Position numbers and translations under genes: made by a program. From Actinomycetes bacterium (GTDB taxonomy: Bacteria > Actinomycetota > Acidimicrobiia > Acidimicrobiales > Palsa-688): 40,335 bases of DNA. Position 1 is the stretch's first letter. Each line of letters starts with the position of its first letter. Location: the NCBI GenBank assembly GCA_021787365.1, contig JAJYMB010000021.1, positions 1 through 40,335 on the forward strand. The letters run 5' to 3'. This document shows, one piece after another, positions 24,299 through 32,445 of this stretch. The notes below the pieces were generated by a model. It searched no databases. It saw only the letters and a list, made by a program, of their open reading frames with translations, and was not told where the DNA came from.

Positions 24299-25387
24299 CT
24301 AAGTGGCGGACACCTCCGGGTTCCTCGCCCCCCTTACGCCTATCTGCAGGTACACTGCAAGTAGGACAATCGCTCCCTCAATCACCTCCTCCCAAAATGC
24401 CGACACGCCCGCCAAAACAAGACCCTCGACTATTAGCGACAAGATTAGCGCTCCAGCTATAGCTCCGGCAAAGCGGCCTTGGCCGCCCGCGAGCGACACC
24501 CCGCCGATGATGACGGCCGCAATCGCCGTCAACTCGTCATTCACTCCCAATGTCGTTGAGGCGGCAGTGTAGCGCGTTAGGTCACTTAGTGCAGCGACGG
24601 CAGCAAGTATACCCGAGATCGAATACACCGCCACGAGGTGCCTGCGCACACCAACGCCTGCACGAACCGCAGCCTTGCGGTTGCTGCCCAATGCATAGGT
24701 CCATAGCCCGAAGCGCGTTTTTGAGAGTAACCACCAGAACGCTAGCAGAACGGCTACAGTCACTACAAACATCACTGGTAGCCAGCCAGCGAGATCGAGT
24801 CCCCCTATCGTGCCGACGAGATTTGGCAGGTTGAAGACTGCCACTCCACCGTCAATCAGGTACTCGGTACCAGTAAAGAGTGCAAGCGTCCCGAGTGTAG
24901 TTATGAATGGAGTTAGCCCGAACTCACCGATCAGGAAACCGTTGAGCGCTCCGCAGCCTCCGCCAACAGCAAGTGCTCCCACGGAACCGACCACGACAGC
25001 GCCGGTTCCGCCCAGCGCGGTCGGCGCCGCAAGCGCCTTCATAATGATCGCGCCGAGTGTCGCACTAAGGCCCAGAATCGCACCATCAGATAGGTCGATT
25101 CCACCCGTCAATATTACAAACAGCTGCCCAGTGGCCAGCAGAAGTGACTCAATCGCCGTCTCAGCGAACGCAAGCCAGCCGGCCTGTGTAAATAGGACCG
25201 GACTGATCGATCCGAAAATGCCGACGAGAAGGACGAAGGCCACGATAGCGAAGAGGGACTGGTCAAGGTTCTGTAGCTTAGTAAGTCCTCGCCACAAACG
25301 AGGGATCGCCGTGTCTCCATACGACTCCTCACCGGGAACCGTAGGCTCTCGGTCGGCGGAAGATTGCGATTCCAGGTCAGGAAGCAT
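24299..25387 (-). CDS. ABC sugar permease, RbsC-like
   Basis: A 362-aa integral membrane protein of the branched-chain/ribose permease family (BPD_transp_2). It begins at ATG 25387, two bases after the ATPase gene ends. After a hydrophilic 40-residue start come about nine hydrophobic segments, e.g. LFAIVAFVLLVGIFG, VVVGSVGALAVGGGCGALNG, WLPVMFVVTVAVLLAFWWLL, LVAVYSISGILAAVAAL and FAGAIAGALILSLIVEGLVL. Family hallmarks are LFVILTGGIDLSDGAILGLSA, PFITTLGTL and the cytoplasmic loop TYALGSNRKAAVRAGVGV, plus AVIIGGVSLAGGQGR near the end. It would form the membrane channel with the ATPase and accept substrate from the binding protein. Confidence 0.92.
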   Translation of the reverse strand: MLPDLESQSSADREPTVPGEESYGDTAIPRLWRGLTKLQNLDQSLFAIVAFVLLVGIFGSISPVLFTQAGWLAFAETAIESLLLATGQLFVILTGGIDLSDGAILGLSATLGAIIMKALAAPTALGGTGAVVVGSVGALAVGGGCGALNGFLIGEFGLTPFITTLGTLALFTGTEYLIDGGVAVFNLPNLVGTIGGLDLAGWLPVMFVVTVAVLLAFWWLLSKTRFGLWTYALGSNRKAAVRAGVGVRRHLVAVYSISGILAAVAALSDLTRYTAASTTLGVNDELTAIAAVIIGGVSLAGGQGRFAGAIAGALILSLIVEGLVLAGVSAFWEEVIEGAIVLLAVYLQIGVRGARNPEVSAT

Positions 25388-25389
25388 GG

Positions 25390-26202
25390 TTAGACCCCCA
25401 AGGCCCCAGGTGAAGCGTGTATGTCGACCGACCTCCGCGGGATTAGGGAACCCGTGATCCAGCCCACCATCGTCTCAAGAGACGCCTGGCGCTCCAGTAC
25501 GGCGACCAGCCTGCCTCTGTATAGTACGATAGTTTTGTCACATATAGCCTGAACCCACGGCAAATCATGGCTTACGACTAGAACCCCGACTCCTGCTGTT
25601 GTCGCTTCCTTTATCAGCGTGCCGACCCGCGCAGTCTGCTCAACGCCAAGGGCGGCTGTGGGCTCGTCCATCAGCAATAGGCTAGCTCCCCAGTGAACAG
25701 CCCGGGCAACTGCCACAGCTTGGCGTTGGCCGCCAGAGAGACTCCCTATAGGGCTGGCTACCTTGGCCCCGAGATCTATACCGAGGGTTGCCAAGGCCAC
25801 ATTGGTGGAGGCCGTCATGGCACGTACATCCAACGTGCTCAGAAGCCCCCCGAGTGTAGGTTTGCGTAGCTCTCGTCCAAGGAACATGTTGGCCCACACA
25901 GGTAGATGAGGGGCCAGCGCCAAATCCTGGTAAACTGTCTCAACACCAGCTCGGCGTGCGTCACGTGGAGAGTGAAAGGAATGGTGCTGTCCTTCGATTA
26001 GCATGTGGCCGCCATCTGGCTGTAAGGCGCCTGCAATCAAGTTGATAAGCGTGGACTTCCCTGCACCGTTATCACCGATGAGGCCGACTATCTCGCCGCG
26101 TGTCAGTTCGAAGGAAACAGATTGGAGCGCGACGACAGAACCATACCGCTTGGAAAGGTGTATAGTGCGTAATATGACGTGATTGGGGTCCGCTTGGCTC
26201 AA
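25390..26202 (-). CDS. ABC sugar transporter ATPase (single domain)
   Basis: A 270-aa ATP-binding subunit starting at TTG 26202 with GAGGA about 7 bases upstream. Motifs: Walker A GDNGAGKST (43-51), Q-loop VYQDLALAPHL, signature LSGGQ (155-159), Walker B LLLMDE (175-180) and switch histidine in VVSHDL. The ribose-type family usually has two fused ATPase domains of about 500 residues (RbsA); this protein carries only one and would work as a homodimer, as in FrcA-type transporters. It lies between the truncated isomerase gene and the permease gene in one leftward operon. Confidence 0.93.
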   Translation of the reverse strand: MSQADPNHVILRTIHLSKRYGSVVALQSVSFELTRGEIVGLIGDNGAGKSTLINLIAGALQPDGGHMLIEGQHHSFHSPRDARRAGVETVYQDLALAPHLPVWANMFLGRELRKPTLGGLLSTLDVRAMTASTNVALATLGIDLGAKVASPIGSLSGGQRQAVAVARAVHWGASLLLMDEPTAALGVEQTARVGTLIKEATTAGVGVLVVSHDLPWVQAICDKTIVLYRGRLVAVLERQASLETMVGWITGSLIPRRSVDIHASPGALGV

Positions 26203-26255
26203 GTGGCTGTCCTCAGTTGATAGGGTGTATTGGATACGACCTCCCCGTTACCGTG

Positions 26256-26876
26256 TCATGAATGGCAGGCCGGAGAGTAGCGCGGAATGAAGTGATTCAT
26301 GAGGCCGCGAGGAAACTGAAGGCGCGGACCCCACCAAGAGTTGATTTCTGTAGGAGACCATGCTCTCATCAGGCTCCCACGGACCGTCTTCCAGATATCG
26401 CCGGCGCAGCCGTCGGGCTCGACCGCGTGCCACCTCGCGGCCGCGTTGGCCTTCAGGATGCGAGGTACGTCCATTGTCCCTTGCCCGACGGCAGACTGGT
26501 TGTCTTGGCCACGGTCGATCGGACCGTCCTTGATATGCAGGTAGTGGGCTCGTTTGCCAAGCGAGCACACCGGCTCGGCAGCATCGGCGCCCCCGACTTG
26601 CGCCCAGTATGTGTCCAGTTCCAGCGTCACGTCGGGGTTGAGGAGCCCCACGAAGGTCGCGAGCGCCGTGTGCTCGGCTGGGAGTGGCACGTGAGCACTT
26701 GAGACTTGTAGGCGTGCTTGTGTGAGTTCGTCACGCAAAGCCGCCGGTCGGAACCCATGGAAGCCGACAGTCTCTACGGGCCGGTAGCCGATCTTGCTCA
26801 GCGCCTCGAGCGTCGCCTGTAGTGATCGCTCGGCCTCCTTCTGGACGGTCCACATTTGTATATAGATATTCGTCAC
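26256..26876 (-). pseudogene. TIM-barrel sugar isomerase with internal deletion
   Basis: A 206-aa frame from GTG 26876 behind GAGGAAGAGG. The N-terminal strand-helix units (IQMWTVQKEAERSLQATLEAL, IGYRPVETVGFHGFR, QVSSAHVPLPAEH) and the late barrel (VTLELDTYWAQVGGAD, HYLHIKDGPIDR, AVGQGTMDVPRIL, WHAVEPDGCAGDIWKTV) match xylose-isomerase-like proteins. The middle, expected to supply about 80-100 residues with the first metal-binding Glu, is absent between PAEHTALATFVG and NPDVTLELD. The last 40 residues are unlike the family and end in unusual sequence, suggesting a 3' frameshift too. Probably inactive; the intact barrel at 22098-22946 may cover the step. Confidence 0.65.
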
Positions 26877-27008
26877 TTAGCCTCTTCCTCAGCCGGCTCG
26901 TTTCGTACTCTTGTGTGGTCGAACTGCTACATACCTATAAGTCTGGCCTCTGGCTGAATAGGCCTTCGACACCTTGGCAGCTTCGGATGGTCACGAGGAC
27001 TTCGGTGC

Positions 27009-28280
27009 TCACGTGGCCTCGACGGCCGTAGACGACCGGCCGAAGGACGGGACCTCTACCCACGAGCGTGAAGAGGCCGAGGCCAGGACCGTCTCGGTCA
27101 GTTCGGCCGCCCGGCGACCGTCGGCAAAACCTGGCAAGCCGTCAGGGCTGCCACCACGGACTGCGCTGTAAACGTCAGCGACGAACGCGTTGAAGCAGTC
27201 TTGGAACCCCTGGGGGTGCCCGGCAGGCAGCCTTGAGTAGGAGGCGGCGGTGGGCGACAGGTGCTGTGGCGAACGCCAGAGAAGGCGGTTGGCAGAGCGA
27301 CCCCCAACCCATAGCCGCTCTGGGCTGTTGTGGTCGAAGACGAACGACGCTTCTGTGCCGTCCAGGGAGAGCCATAGCCGGTTCGTCCGGCCGTGAGCTA
27401 CTTGGCTTAGTACTACCGACCCTATTGCACCACCGTCAGTTTCGAAGCTTAAGGTGGCAGCGTCCTCGGTAAGCACTTCGAAGGCGCCCTGGGGCGCTTG
27501 CCGCTTAGGGAACACGGTAAGCAGCTGGGCGTTCAACCGTGTGACGCGCTGGCCTGACGTGAACTCGGCTAGGTCCATCCAGTGCACGCCTATGTCTGCA
27601 AAGACCCTCGAAGCGCCCCCCACTCTGGGGTCGACGCGCCAGTTGTTGTCGGTGTCACGGGCTAGCCAGTCCTGGAGGTAGTAACCGTGTATCATGCTCA
27701 GACGCCCGGCCTCGCCGTTGCGAACCCGCTCGCGCACTTCACGCACCATCGCGTAATAGCGGTAGACGAACGGCACAGCCGTCACCACACCCATCTCGGC
27801 TGCCAGGTCGGTCAGGCGGGCTGCCTGCGCAAGGGTTGTAGCCAGGGGCTTCTCACAAACTACATGCTTGCCAGCGAGAAGAGCCTGCTGAGCTAAGTCG
27901 AAATGGCTGTCATTGGGGGTACAGATATGCACAACCTCAACGTCAGGTGCCTCGATCAGTTCGCTCGCGGATGCAGCCGCCCTCTCTGCCTGAGCCATCG
28001 CCTGTAGAGCGGCACCGGGCTCTCGGCCGGCCACGCCGACGACGACACCGCCAGCCGCCCGCACAGCGTCCAGGTGCACATGCGCTATGAACCCGGCCCC
28101 AAGTACCGCGGCTCGGACCGCTCCGGCGCCTGTCTTGGGCTGAGCCAACGCCTGAGCAGGATCGTCCCGACGCACCCCCCTGCTACGCTCGATATGCGGC
28201 ACAGAGACAAGCTTACGCAGTTGATCAACCGAAGTCAAGCGCGATAGAACACAAGATAGATAATCTTGAGCAGGGTCCAT
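27009..28280 (-). CDS. Gfo/Idh/MocA-family NAD(P) oxidoreductase
   Basis: A 423-aa frame from ATG 28280; the conserved fold begins near residue 56 (VRAAVLGAGFIAHVHLDAV, glycine-rich NAD loop), so a GTG further in may be the true start. Later motifs: VEVVHICTPNDSHFDLAQQAL, the hallmark CEKPLATT (EKP 143-145), FVYRYYAMVREVRERV, GGASRVFADIGVHWMDLAEFT (Asp and His of the active site) and QGFQDCFNAFVADVYSAV. Family members oxidise sugars, inositols or their glycosides at a carbinol carbon, often at C3. The start codon is only 24 bases from the preferred start of the divergent ROK gene, so the two share a control region. It is separated from the truncated isomerase gene by about 130 bases. Confidence 0.9.
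   Translation of the reverse strand: MDPAQDYLSCVLSRLTSVDQLRKLVSVPHIERSRGVRRDDPAQALAQPKTGAGAVRAAVLGAGFIAHVHLDAVRAAGGVVVGVAGREPGAALQAMAQAERAAASASELIEAPDVEVVHICTPNDSHFDLAQQALLAGKHVVCEKPLATTLAQAARLTDLAAEMGVVTAVPFVYRYYAMVREVRERVRNGEAGRLSMIHGYYLQDWLARDTDNNWRVDPRVGGASRVFADIGVHWMDLAEFTSGQRVTRLNAQLLTVFPKRQAPQGAFEVLTEDAATLSFETDGGAIGSVVLSQVAHGRTNRLWLSLDGTEASFVFDHNSPERLWVGGRSANRLLWRSPQHLSPTAASYSRLPAGHPQGFQDCFNAFVADVYSAVRGGSPDGLPGFADGRRAAELTETVLASASSRSWVEVPSFGRSSTAVEAT
28253..28267. promoter_or_regulatory. Small inverted repeat between ROK and Gfo/Idh starts
   Basis: AAGAT (28253-28257) and ATCTT (28263-28267) form a short palindrome in an unusually AT-rich patch at the divergent starts. It is a plausible but weak candidate for the binding site of the ROK regulator. 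The annotated Gfo/Idh start would place it inside that reading frame, which favours a later start for Gfo/Idh. Confidence 0.3.
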
Positions 28281-28304
28281 GCCCTAACAGATGGAGTTGC
28301 GACG

Positions 28305-29567
28305 ATGGTCAACCAAAGCTGCGACCAGGACGGCAGAGAGACAACGGTCACATTGCTGAACCTTGTCCGCTTTGGACGGGCCAGCACCCGTGCGGAGCTG
28401 GCTCGTCATAGTGGGCTGGGACGAGCTGTGGTCGCCCATCGCCTGAGCTACCTCGTGGACCTCGGGCTGGTCAGCGAGGGTGACCTCGCCCGTTCTACTG
28501 GCGGGCGCGCCCCTCGGTCGGTCAGCTTCCGGGCCGACGCCGGTTATTTGCTTGCCGCCGAGTTCGGCGCAACCAGCCTCGCTGCAGCGGTGAGCGACCT
28601 GGCCGGCGACCTATTGGTCCAGCACGAAGAACCTTTCGACATCGGGGAAGGACCCGAGGCTGCCCTTTCCCGGCTCACAGAGCTCTTCAATGACCTCGTC
28701 AAACGCACCGAGGTGTCACGCGCTTCGCTATGGGGGATCGGCGTGGGCGTTCCGGGACCGGTCGAGTTCTCCACGGCCCGCCCTATATCCCCCCCGATCA
28801 TGCCCGGCTGGCACGCCTACCCCATCCGCGACTACCTCTGCGAACGGTTCGGGCTACCGGTCTGGGTCGACAACGACGTAAACATCATGGCCCTCGGAGA
28901 GCTACGCGGTGGATTGGCACGGGACGAAGGGAATATGATCTACCTAAAGATCGGGACCGGTATCGGCGCGGGCATTATTTGTGAGGGAAAGCTTTATCGG
29001 GGTACAAAGGGCTGCGCTGGAGACGTCGGCCACGTAGCTACACTTGAGGGTTCCGACGTGGTGTGCCGCTGCGGTAACCGTGGCTGCCTGGAGGCCGTGG
29101 CCGGCGGCGCGGCCCTGGCTCGAGACGCGAAGTGGGCTGCTGAGAGAGGTGAGAGCCCGCGTCTTGCGGCGGTCCTCGCCGAGGGCCGCGAGATGACGGC
29201 CGAAGAGGTGAGCAAGGCCGCCCAGCATGGCGACCCTGTTTCGGTGGAGCTGATCCTCCGCTCAGGCCGGCTGGTGGGGGAAGTGCTGGCTACCATCGTT
29301 AGCTTCTTTAATCCGGCGCTCATCTTGGTCGGTGGTGGCGTGGCGGCCGCGGGCGACATGCTGCTCAAAGCCATTCGCGAGAGCGTCTACCACCGGTCGC
29401 TCCCCCTCGCTACCCGGGAGCTTCAGATCTCCTTTTCACCCTTGGGGGACGAGGCTGGTTTGCGGGGAGCAGCGGCCATGGTGACCGACGAACTATTTGC
29501 CCCTGACAAGGTCGCCCGTTGGGTGCCGAAGGGTAGTCCCGCCGGGATGCCCGAACTCACCACTTGA
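28305..29567 (+). CDS. ROK-family transcriptional regulator
   Basis: A 420-aa protein; ATG 28305 is preferred to a TTG 13 codons upstream. Residues 12-75 form a winged helix (TVTLLNLVRFGRASTRAELARHSG, AVVAHRLSYLVDLGLV). Residues 80-400 are the sugar-kinase-like ROK domain: GIGVGVPGPV (145-152), WVDNDVNIMALGELRGG, YLKIGTGIGAGI, the zinc motif with His243, Cys254, Cys256 and Cys261 (CRCGNRGCLE), and LILVGGG. NagC/XylR-type members release DNA when bound to a sugar or sugar phosphate. Divergent orientation and a short shared control region indicate that it regulates the leftward catabolic operon, with the imported compound or an intermediate as inducer. Confidence 0.9.
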   Translation: MVNQSCDQDGRETTVTLLNLVRFGRASTRAELARHSGLGRAVVAHRLSYLVDLGLVSEGDLARSTGGRAPRSVSFRADAGYLLAAEFGATSLAAAVSDLAGDLLVQHEEPFDIGEGPEAALSRLTELFNDLVKRTEVSRASLWGIGVGVPGPVEFSTARPISPPIMPGWHAYPIRDYLCERFGLPVWVDNDVNIMALGELRGGLARDEGNMIYLKIGTGIGAGIICEGKLYRGTKGCAGDVGHVATLEGSDVVCRCGNRGCLEAVAGGAALARDAKWAAERGESPRLAAVLAEGREMTAEEVSKAAQHGDPVSVELILRSGRLVGEVLATIVSFFNPALILVGGGVAAAGDMLLKAIRESVYHRSLPLATRELQISFSPLGDEAGLRGAAAMVTDELFAPDKVARWVPKGSPAGMPELTT

Positions 29568-29705
29568 CCCATAGCAAGTCTAGTCTCCGACTCTTCCTCC
29601 AAGTGGCTATTGCCCCGAGGACGTCGGCCAGCCAAGCCAATTGGGTGCCCGGACGCAGGCGCGCCCCTTGGGGGCTGGACCGCGCTCCCCAGACAAGTTC
29701 TGTAA

Positions 29706-29723
29706 CCCCGCGCGGGGGCTTTT
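29706..29723 (+). terminator. Possible terminator after the ROK gene
   Basis: CCCCGCGCGGGG (29706-29717) is a perfect palindrome followed by GGCTTTT. The stem is short and the T tract has only four bases, so this is a weak terminator, 140 bases beyond the ROK stop. Confidence 0.35.
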
Positions 29724-29995
29724 CCCGGGGCGAGTACGGGCACCGGCACCACTGAGGCTCACGGCGAGTTGACAAAACCAACCCGGCACGCTCTCCGATG
29801 CCCGGTCCAGCGCTTCGGTCCGTATCTGCTCTTCGGCGCTTGCTGGTCAATCCTTTGATACGGGACAATGCAGCCACCTCGGTGCTGTTGCCACGCGGCC
29901 GAGCCGCCCCGATCCTGTCGCCCAACGTCTCCCCGATCCCCATCGCTTTCGCTATGCCCCGAATCGCCGGTGCGGGCCAAGGAAACTCGGCGTCT

Positions 29996-30012
29996 CTAGC
30001 TAGCTAGCTAGC
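29996..30012. repeat. Tandem CTAG repeat
   Basis: CTAGCTAGCTAGCTAGC, four tandem copies of a tetranucleotide that is rare in most bacterial genomes, forming a palindrome. No protein or element was matched to it. Confidence 0.5.
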
Positions 30013-30217
30013 GGAGGGCCTGTCCAAGGCCGGTAGGCTGGCTCGGCGCCTCCCACTCCTCCGAGACCAGTCCCTCGGGCATTCGACCCCACGGTCCCAG
30101 GCTAGTAGAGGCTAGTGGCATCGCCGGCCCGCGGGCCGTAAGTGACATTTCAAGAGCAGCGCCTCCGAGCTCCGGGCTCCGGGCTAACAATCGTTATAGC
30201 CTGAGAGGACCGACTAG

Positions 30218-31585
30218 ATGCGACGTCGACGAGAGGGTGTGCAACGAAAGCTAATGGCGCCTAACGACACAACGGCCACCGAGGTGTCCCTGCCGCCCTA
30301 CACCCCCGGCTTCGGCCGCCGCCCACCGGTGGTGGCAGGGCGCGACGCCCTGGTGGACGACCTGTCCCGCGTGCTGGAGGTCGGGCCCGAGCACCCCCGC
30401 TTCTGCCGTGCGCTCATCGGTGGCCGCGGCACCGGCAAGACGGTCCTCCTCGACGTGATCGGTGAGGTCGCCTCGAAGAAGCTCGGCTGGGCGGTCCTCC
30501 ACGTGCAAGCGCTCCAAGAAGAGAGCCTCGTAGCAGTCCTGCTCGAGCGCATGCCCGAGGCCCTGAAGCCCTGGGGGCGGCTCGGTCGGGGCGCCCGGGA
30601 CCTCCAGGTAGAACTCTCCGTCGGGGTGAACCTCGGCGTGCTCGCGGCCGGCGCGACGCTCCAGCGGGGCCACAGCGCCGGCATAGTGAGCCCTGCTGCG
30701 GCCTTCGAGGACGCACTTTCGCGCGTCGGGGCCTTCGCCGCCGCCCATGGCACCGGGCTCCTCGTCACGGTCGACGAAGCCCAAGCCGCGCCGGCAGAGG
30801 ACCTCTCCGCGCTCGCCCGGGCCCTGCAGACGGTGGTGGCACGCCGCCTCCAGCCCGTCGCGGTCGTCTTCAGCGGGCTCCCCTCCTTCAGGGAGCGCCT
30901 CGCCGGCGCCGGCACCTACGCGAGCCGCTTGCCGGTCGAGGAGGTGTGGAGCCTCGACCCGAGCGCGGCGCGCCTGGCCCTCGTCGGCCCGGCGGCCCGC
31001 CGCCACGTCGCCTGGGAGGACGAGGCCCTCGAGCTCCTCGTACGCCGCTCGGCGGGCCACCCCTACTACGTCCAGCTCTTCGGCTGGCACGCCTGGGAGG
31101 CTGCGGAGGGGGAGGCGACCATCACCCTCGCGCACGCCAAGGCCGGCCTCGCCTCGGCACGGGCCGAGCTCGCCGGCCAGTACGAGGCCACCTGGGCCCG
31201 CCTCCGTCCCCAAGAGCGCGCCTACCTGGCGGCCGTGGCCAGCCTGGCCGGCGCGGGCAGCGCCGGCATCGACGAAGTGGCCAAGGCCCTCGGCAAGGAG
31301 CCGAAACAGCTGGCCGTGGCCCGTGACCGGCTCCTGCACATGCACGGCCTCCTGGAGGTGCCCGAGCGGGCCAAGGTCCGCTTTGCCGACGCCGAGATGG
31401 CCGGCTGGGCGGCGAGGCGCCCAGAAGCCCGAATGGCGGGCAGCGAGCAGCGCGAGGAGCTGTCCCCTCCGGCGCCGGAGCGCTCGGCAGGACGGGCAGC
31501 GCGAAAGGGAGCGCCCTCCAAGGACGCGGAGGCAGCCCGGCGCCGGCGGGCCGGTGCCGAGCGCCCCCGAGGCCTCGGGCGCTGA
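30218..31585 (+). CDS. AAA ATPase of the Orc1/Cdc6-like (AAA_16) type
   Basis: A 455-aa protein from ATG 30218 with GAGAGG upstream; ATG 30254 is an alternative. The ATPase domain has Walker A GGRGTGKT (68-75) and Walker B LLVTVDEAQ (181-189), then sensor-like VAVVFSGLPSFRERL and a lid region RSAGHPYYVQLFGWHAWEAA. A helical or winged-helix part follows (RLRPQERAYLAAVASL, IDEVAKALGKEP). The C terminus is a basic, disordered tail ending ERPRGLGR. Such ATPases are found on actinobacterial plasmids and integrative elements and may serve replication, partition or transfer; the sequence does not decide. It opens the rightward half of the transfer region, and its stop lies within a strong hairpin. 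Confidence 0.8.
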   Translation: MRRRREGVQRKLMAPNDTTATEVSLPPYTPGFGRRPPVVAGRDALVDDLSRVLEVGPEHPRFCRALIGGRGTGKTVLLDVIGEVASKKLGWAVLHVQALQEESLVAVLLERMPEALKPWGRLGRGARDLQVELSVGVNLGVLAAGATLQRGHSAGIVSPAAAFEDALSRVGAFAAAHGTGLLVTVDEAQAAPAEDLSALARALQTVVARRLQPVAVVFSGLPSFRERLAGAGTYASRLPVEEVWSLDPSAARLALVGPAARRHVAWEDEALELLVRRSAGHPYYVQLFGWHAWEAAEGEATITLAHAKAGLASARAELAGQYEATWARLRPQERAYLAAVASLAGAGSAGIDEVAKALGKEPKQLAVARDRLLHMHGLLEVPERAKVRFADAEMAGWAARRPEARMAGSEQREELSPPAPERSAGRAARKGAPSKDAEAARRRRAGAERPRGLGR

Positions 31586-31588
31586 GCC
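31559..31588 (+). terminator. Hairpin overlapping the AAA ATPase stop codon
   Basis: AGCGCCCCCGAGG pairs with CCTCGGGCGCT around the centre at about 31572, with one bulged base. The TGA stop (31583-31585) is within the right arm. There is no T run. A 30-base relative lies at the end of the next gene (32289-32318). Confidence 0.5.
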
Positions 31589-31629
31589 TACCGAGCGCCC
31601 CGCCCAGGCCCAAGAGGGCAGGCATAAAA

Positions 31630-31677
31630 GCTAATCGCAGCTAACTCTTGAAATGACCTAACAGTACGGGCTAATCT
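31630..31677 (+). promoter_or_regulatory. Promoter of the 200-aa gene with GCTAA half-sites
   Basis: TTGAAA (31648-31653) and TAATCT (31672-31677) are separated by 18 bases. Directly upstream lies AGCTAATCGCAGCTAAC, two AGCTAA half-sites about 11 bases apart. The same layout recurs at 32360-32409, so a common activator or repressor is likely. Confidence 0.6.
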
Positions 31678-31712
31678 CCTTCTGAGCGGGTAATAGTCGG
31701 AAGGAGCTAACC

Positions 31713-32315
31713 ATGGCTGGCCCCCAGCAGCTTCTCAGGCCCGAAGGGTGCCTCGACGAGGTCGTCCTCCACGTCCGGCCTTGGACCGACGTCGTCGACA
31801 GGGCCGGCTACGACCCCCGCTCGCCCTATGCCGAGGACTTCTGGCTCCCGGTCCTCGGCCCCTCCACCCTCTGGCTGCTACGGCGCTTCGCGGCAGGCTT
31901 CGACTACAGCCCCGACGGCTTCGACCTCGACTTGGCAGAGACCGCGAGGTCCCTCGGCCTCTCGGACCGGGCCAACCGTGGTTCGCCGTTCCTGCGGGCG
32001 CTCAACCGGACCGTGGGCTTCGGCATGGCCAAGCTGACCGGCCCCGAGGAGCTGGCCGTCCGCCGGCGCCTCCCGCCGCTCGGCCACCGCCAGGTCGGGC
32101 ACCTTTCCCCTGCGCTACAAGAACGCCACGCTGCCTGGCGAGCAAGCCAACCGGTGACGGCGGGGCCCGCCGAGAGCGCCGGGATCATCCAAAGGGGGCC
32201 AGCGCGCCCGGCCGCCCAGGCCCTCGGGCGGCCGAGCGGCTCGCCCTCTCTCGACGTGCGGCTCTCCCGGCACGCCCGGCTGAGCGCTGAGCGTCCCCGG
32301 GGCTTCGGGCGCTGA
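31713..32315 (+). CDS. Unknown 200-aa protein
   Basis: Starts at ATG 31713 behind AAGGAG (31701-31706). Residues 1-120 form a compact domain with conserved-looking aromatic residues (VVLHVRPWTDVVDRAGYDPRS, DFWLPVLGPSTLWLLRRFAAGFDYSPDGFDL) and an HTH-like helical segment (LDLAETARSLGLSDRANRGSPFLRALNRT). Residues 125-200 are Pro/Ala/Arg-rich and probably disordered, ending ERPRGFGR, almost the same as the end of the ATPase. I recall similar short proteins in actinobacterial transfer regions but cannot give a function. Possibly a DNA-binding accessory protein of the element. Confidence 0.65.
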   Translation: MAGPQQLLRPEGCLDEVVLHVRPWTDVVDRAGYDPRSPYAEDFWLPVLGPSTLWLLRRFAAGFDYSPDGFDLDLAETARSLGLSDRANRGSPFLRALNRTVGFGMAKLTGPEELAVRRRLPPLGHRQVGHLSPALQERHAAWRASQPVTAGPAESAGIIQRGPARPAAQALGRPSGSPSLDVRLSRHARLSAERPRGFGR

Positions 32316-32318
32316 GCC
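32289..32318 (+). terminator. Hairpin overlapping the stop of the 200-aa gene
   Basis: A 30-base segment differing at only a few positions from 31559-31588; the arms GCGTCCCCGGGG and CTTCGGGCGC pair imperfectly, and the TGA (32313-32315) lies in the same place. The two copies also encode the shared ERPRG(L/F)GR tail. Confidence 0.45.
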
Positions 32319-32359
32319 CGCGGCCGCTCCCGAGGCCGGGCCCGCCCCTGATAGGCGGA

Positions 32360-32409
32360 AAGCTAATCCGAGCTAACTCTTGAAAAGGTGCTACTAAGTT
32401 GGGTAGTCT
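32360..32409 (+). promoter_or_regulatory. Promoter of the 107-aa gene, near-duplicate of 31630-31677
   Basis: AAGCTAATCCGAGCTAACTC precedes TTGAAA (32380-32385) and, 18 bases later, TAGTCT (32404-32409). The half-sites, -35 box and spacing match the promoter before the preceding gene; the spacer sequence differs, so the shared bases are probably functional. Confidence 0.6.
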
Positions 32410-32445
32410 CTGCCTATGGAGAGCAGATAGCGAAAGGAGCTAACT

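Larger units (their letters stand above)
29568..30217. other. 650-base region without a supported gene
   Basis: Short open frames on both strands lack ribosome binding sites and recognisable motifs. Visible structures are a GC-rich hairpin with short T run (29706-29723), a CTAG tandem repeat (29996-30012) and a partial palindrome upstream of the ATPase gene (30182-30201). Confidence 0.5.

Noticed and set aside
29557..29943. 128-residue minus-strand frame after the ROK gene
   Set aside because: It overlaps the ROK 3' end and a terminator-like hairpin, is Arg/Gly-rich, and shows no motif or ribosome site.
30182..30201. Palindrome-like GGCTAAC/GTTATAGCC before the AAA gene
   Set aside because: The arms do not pair fully and only one copy occurs, so it is noted only as a possible operator and not annotated.
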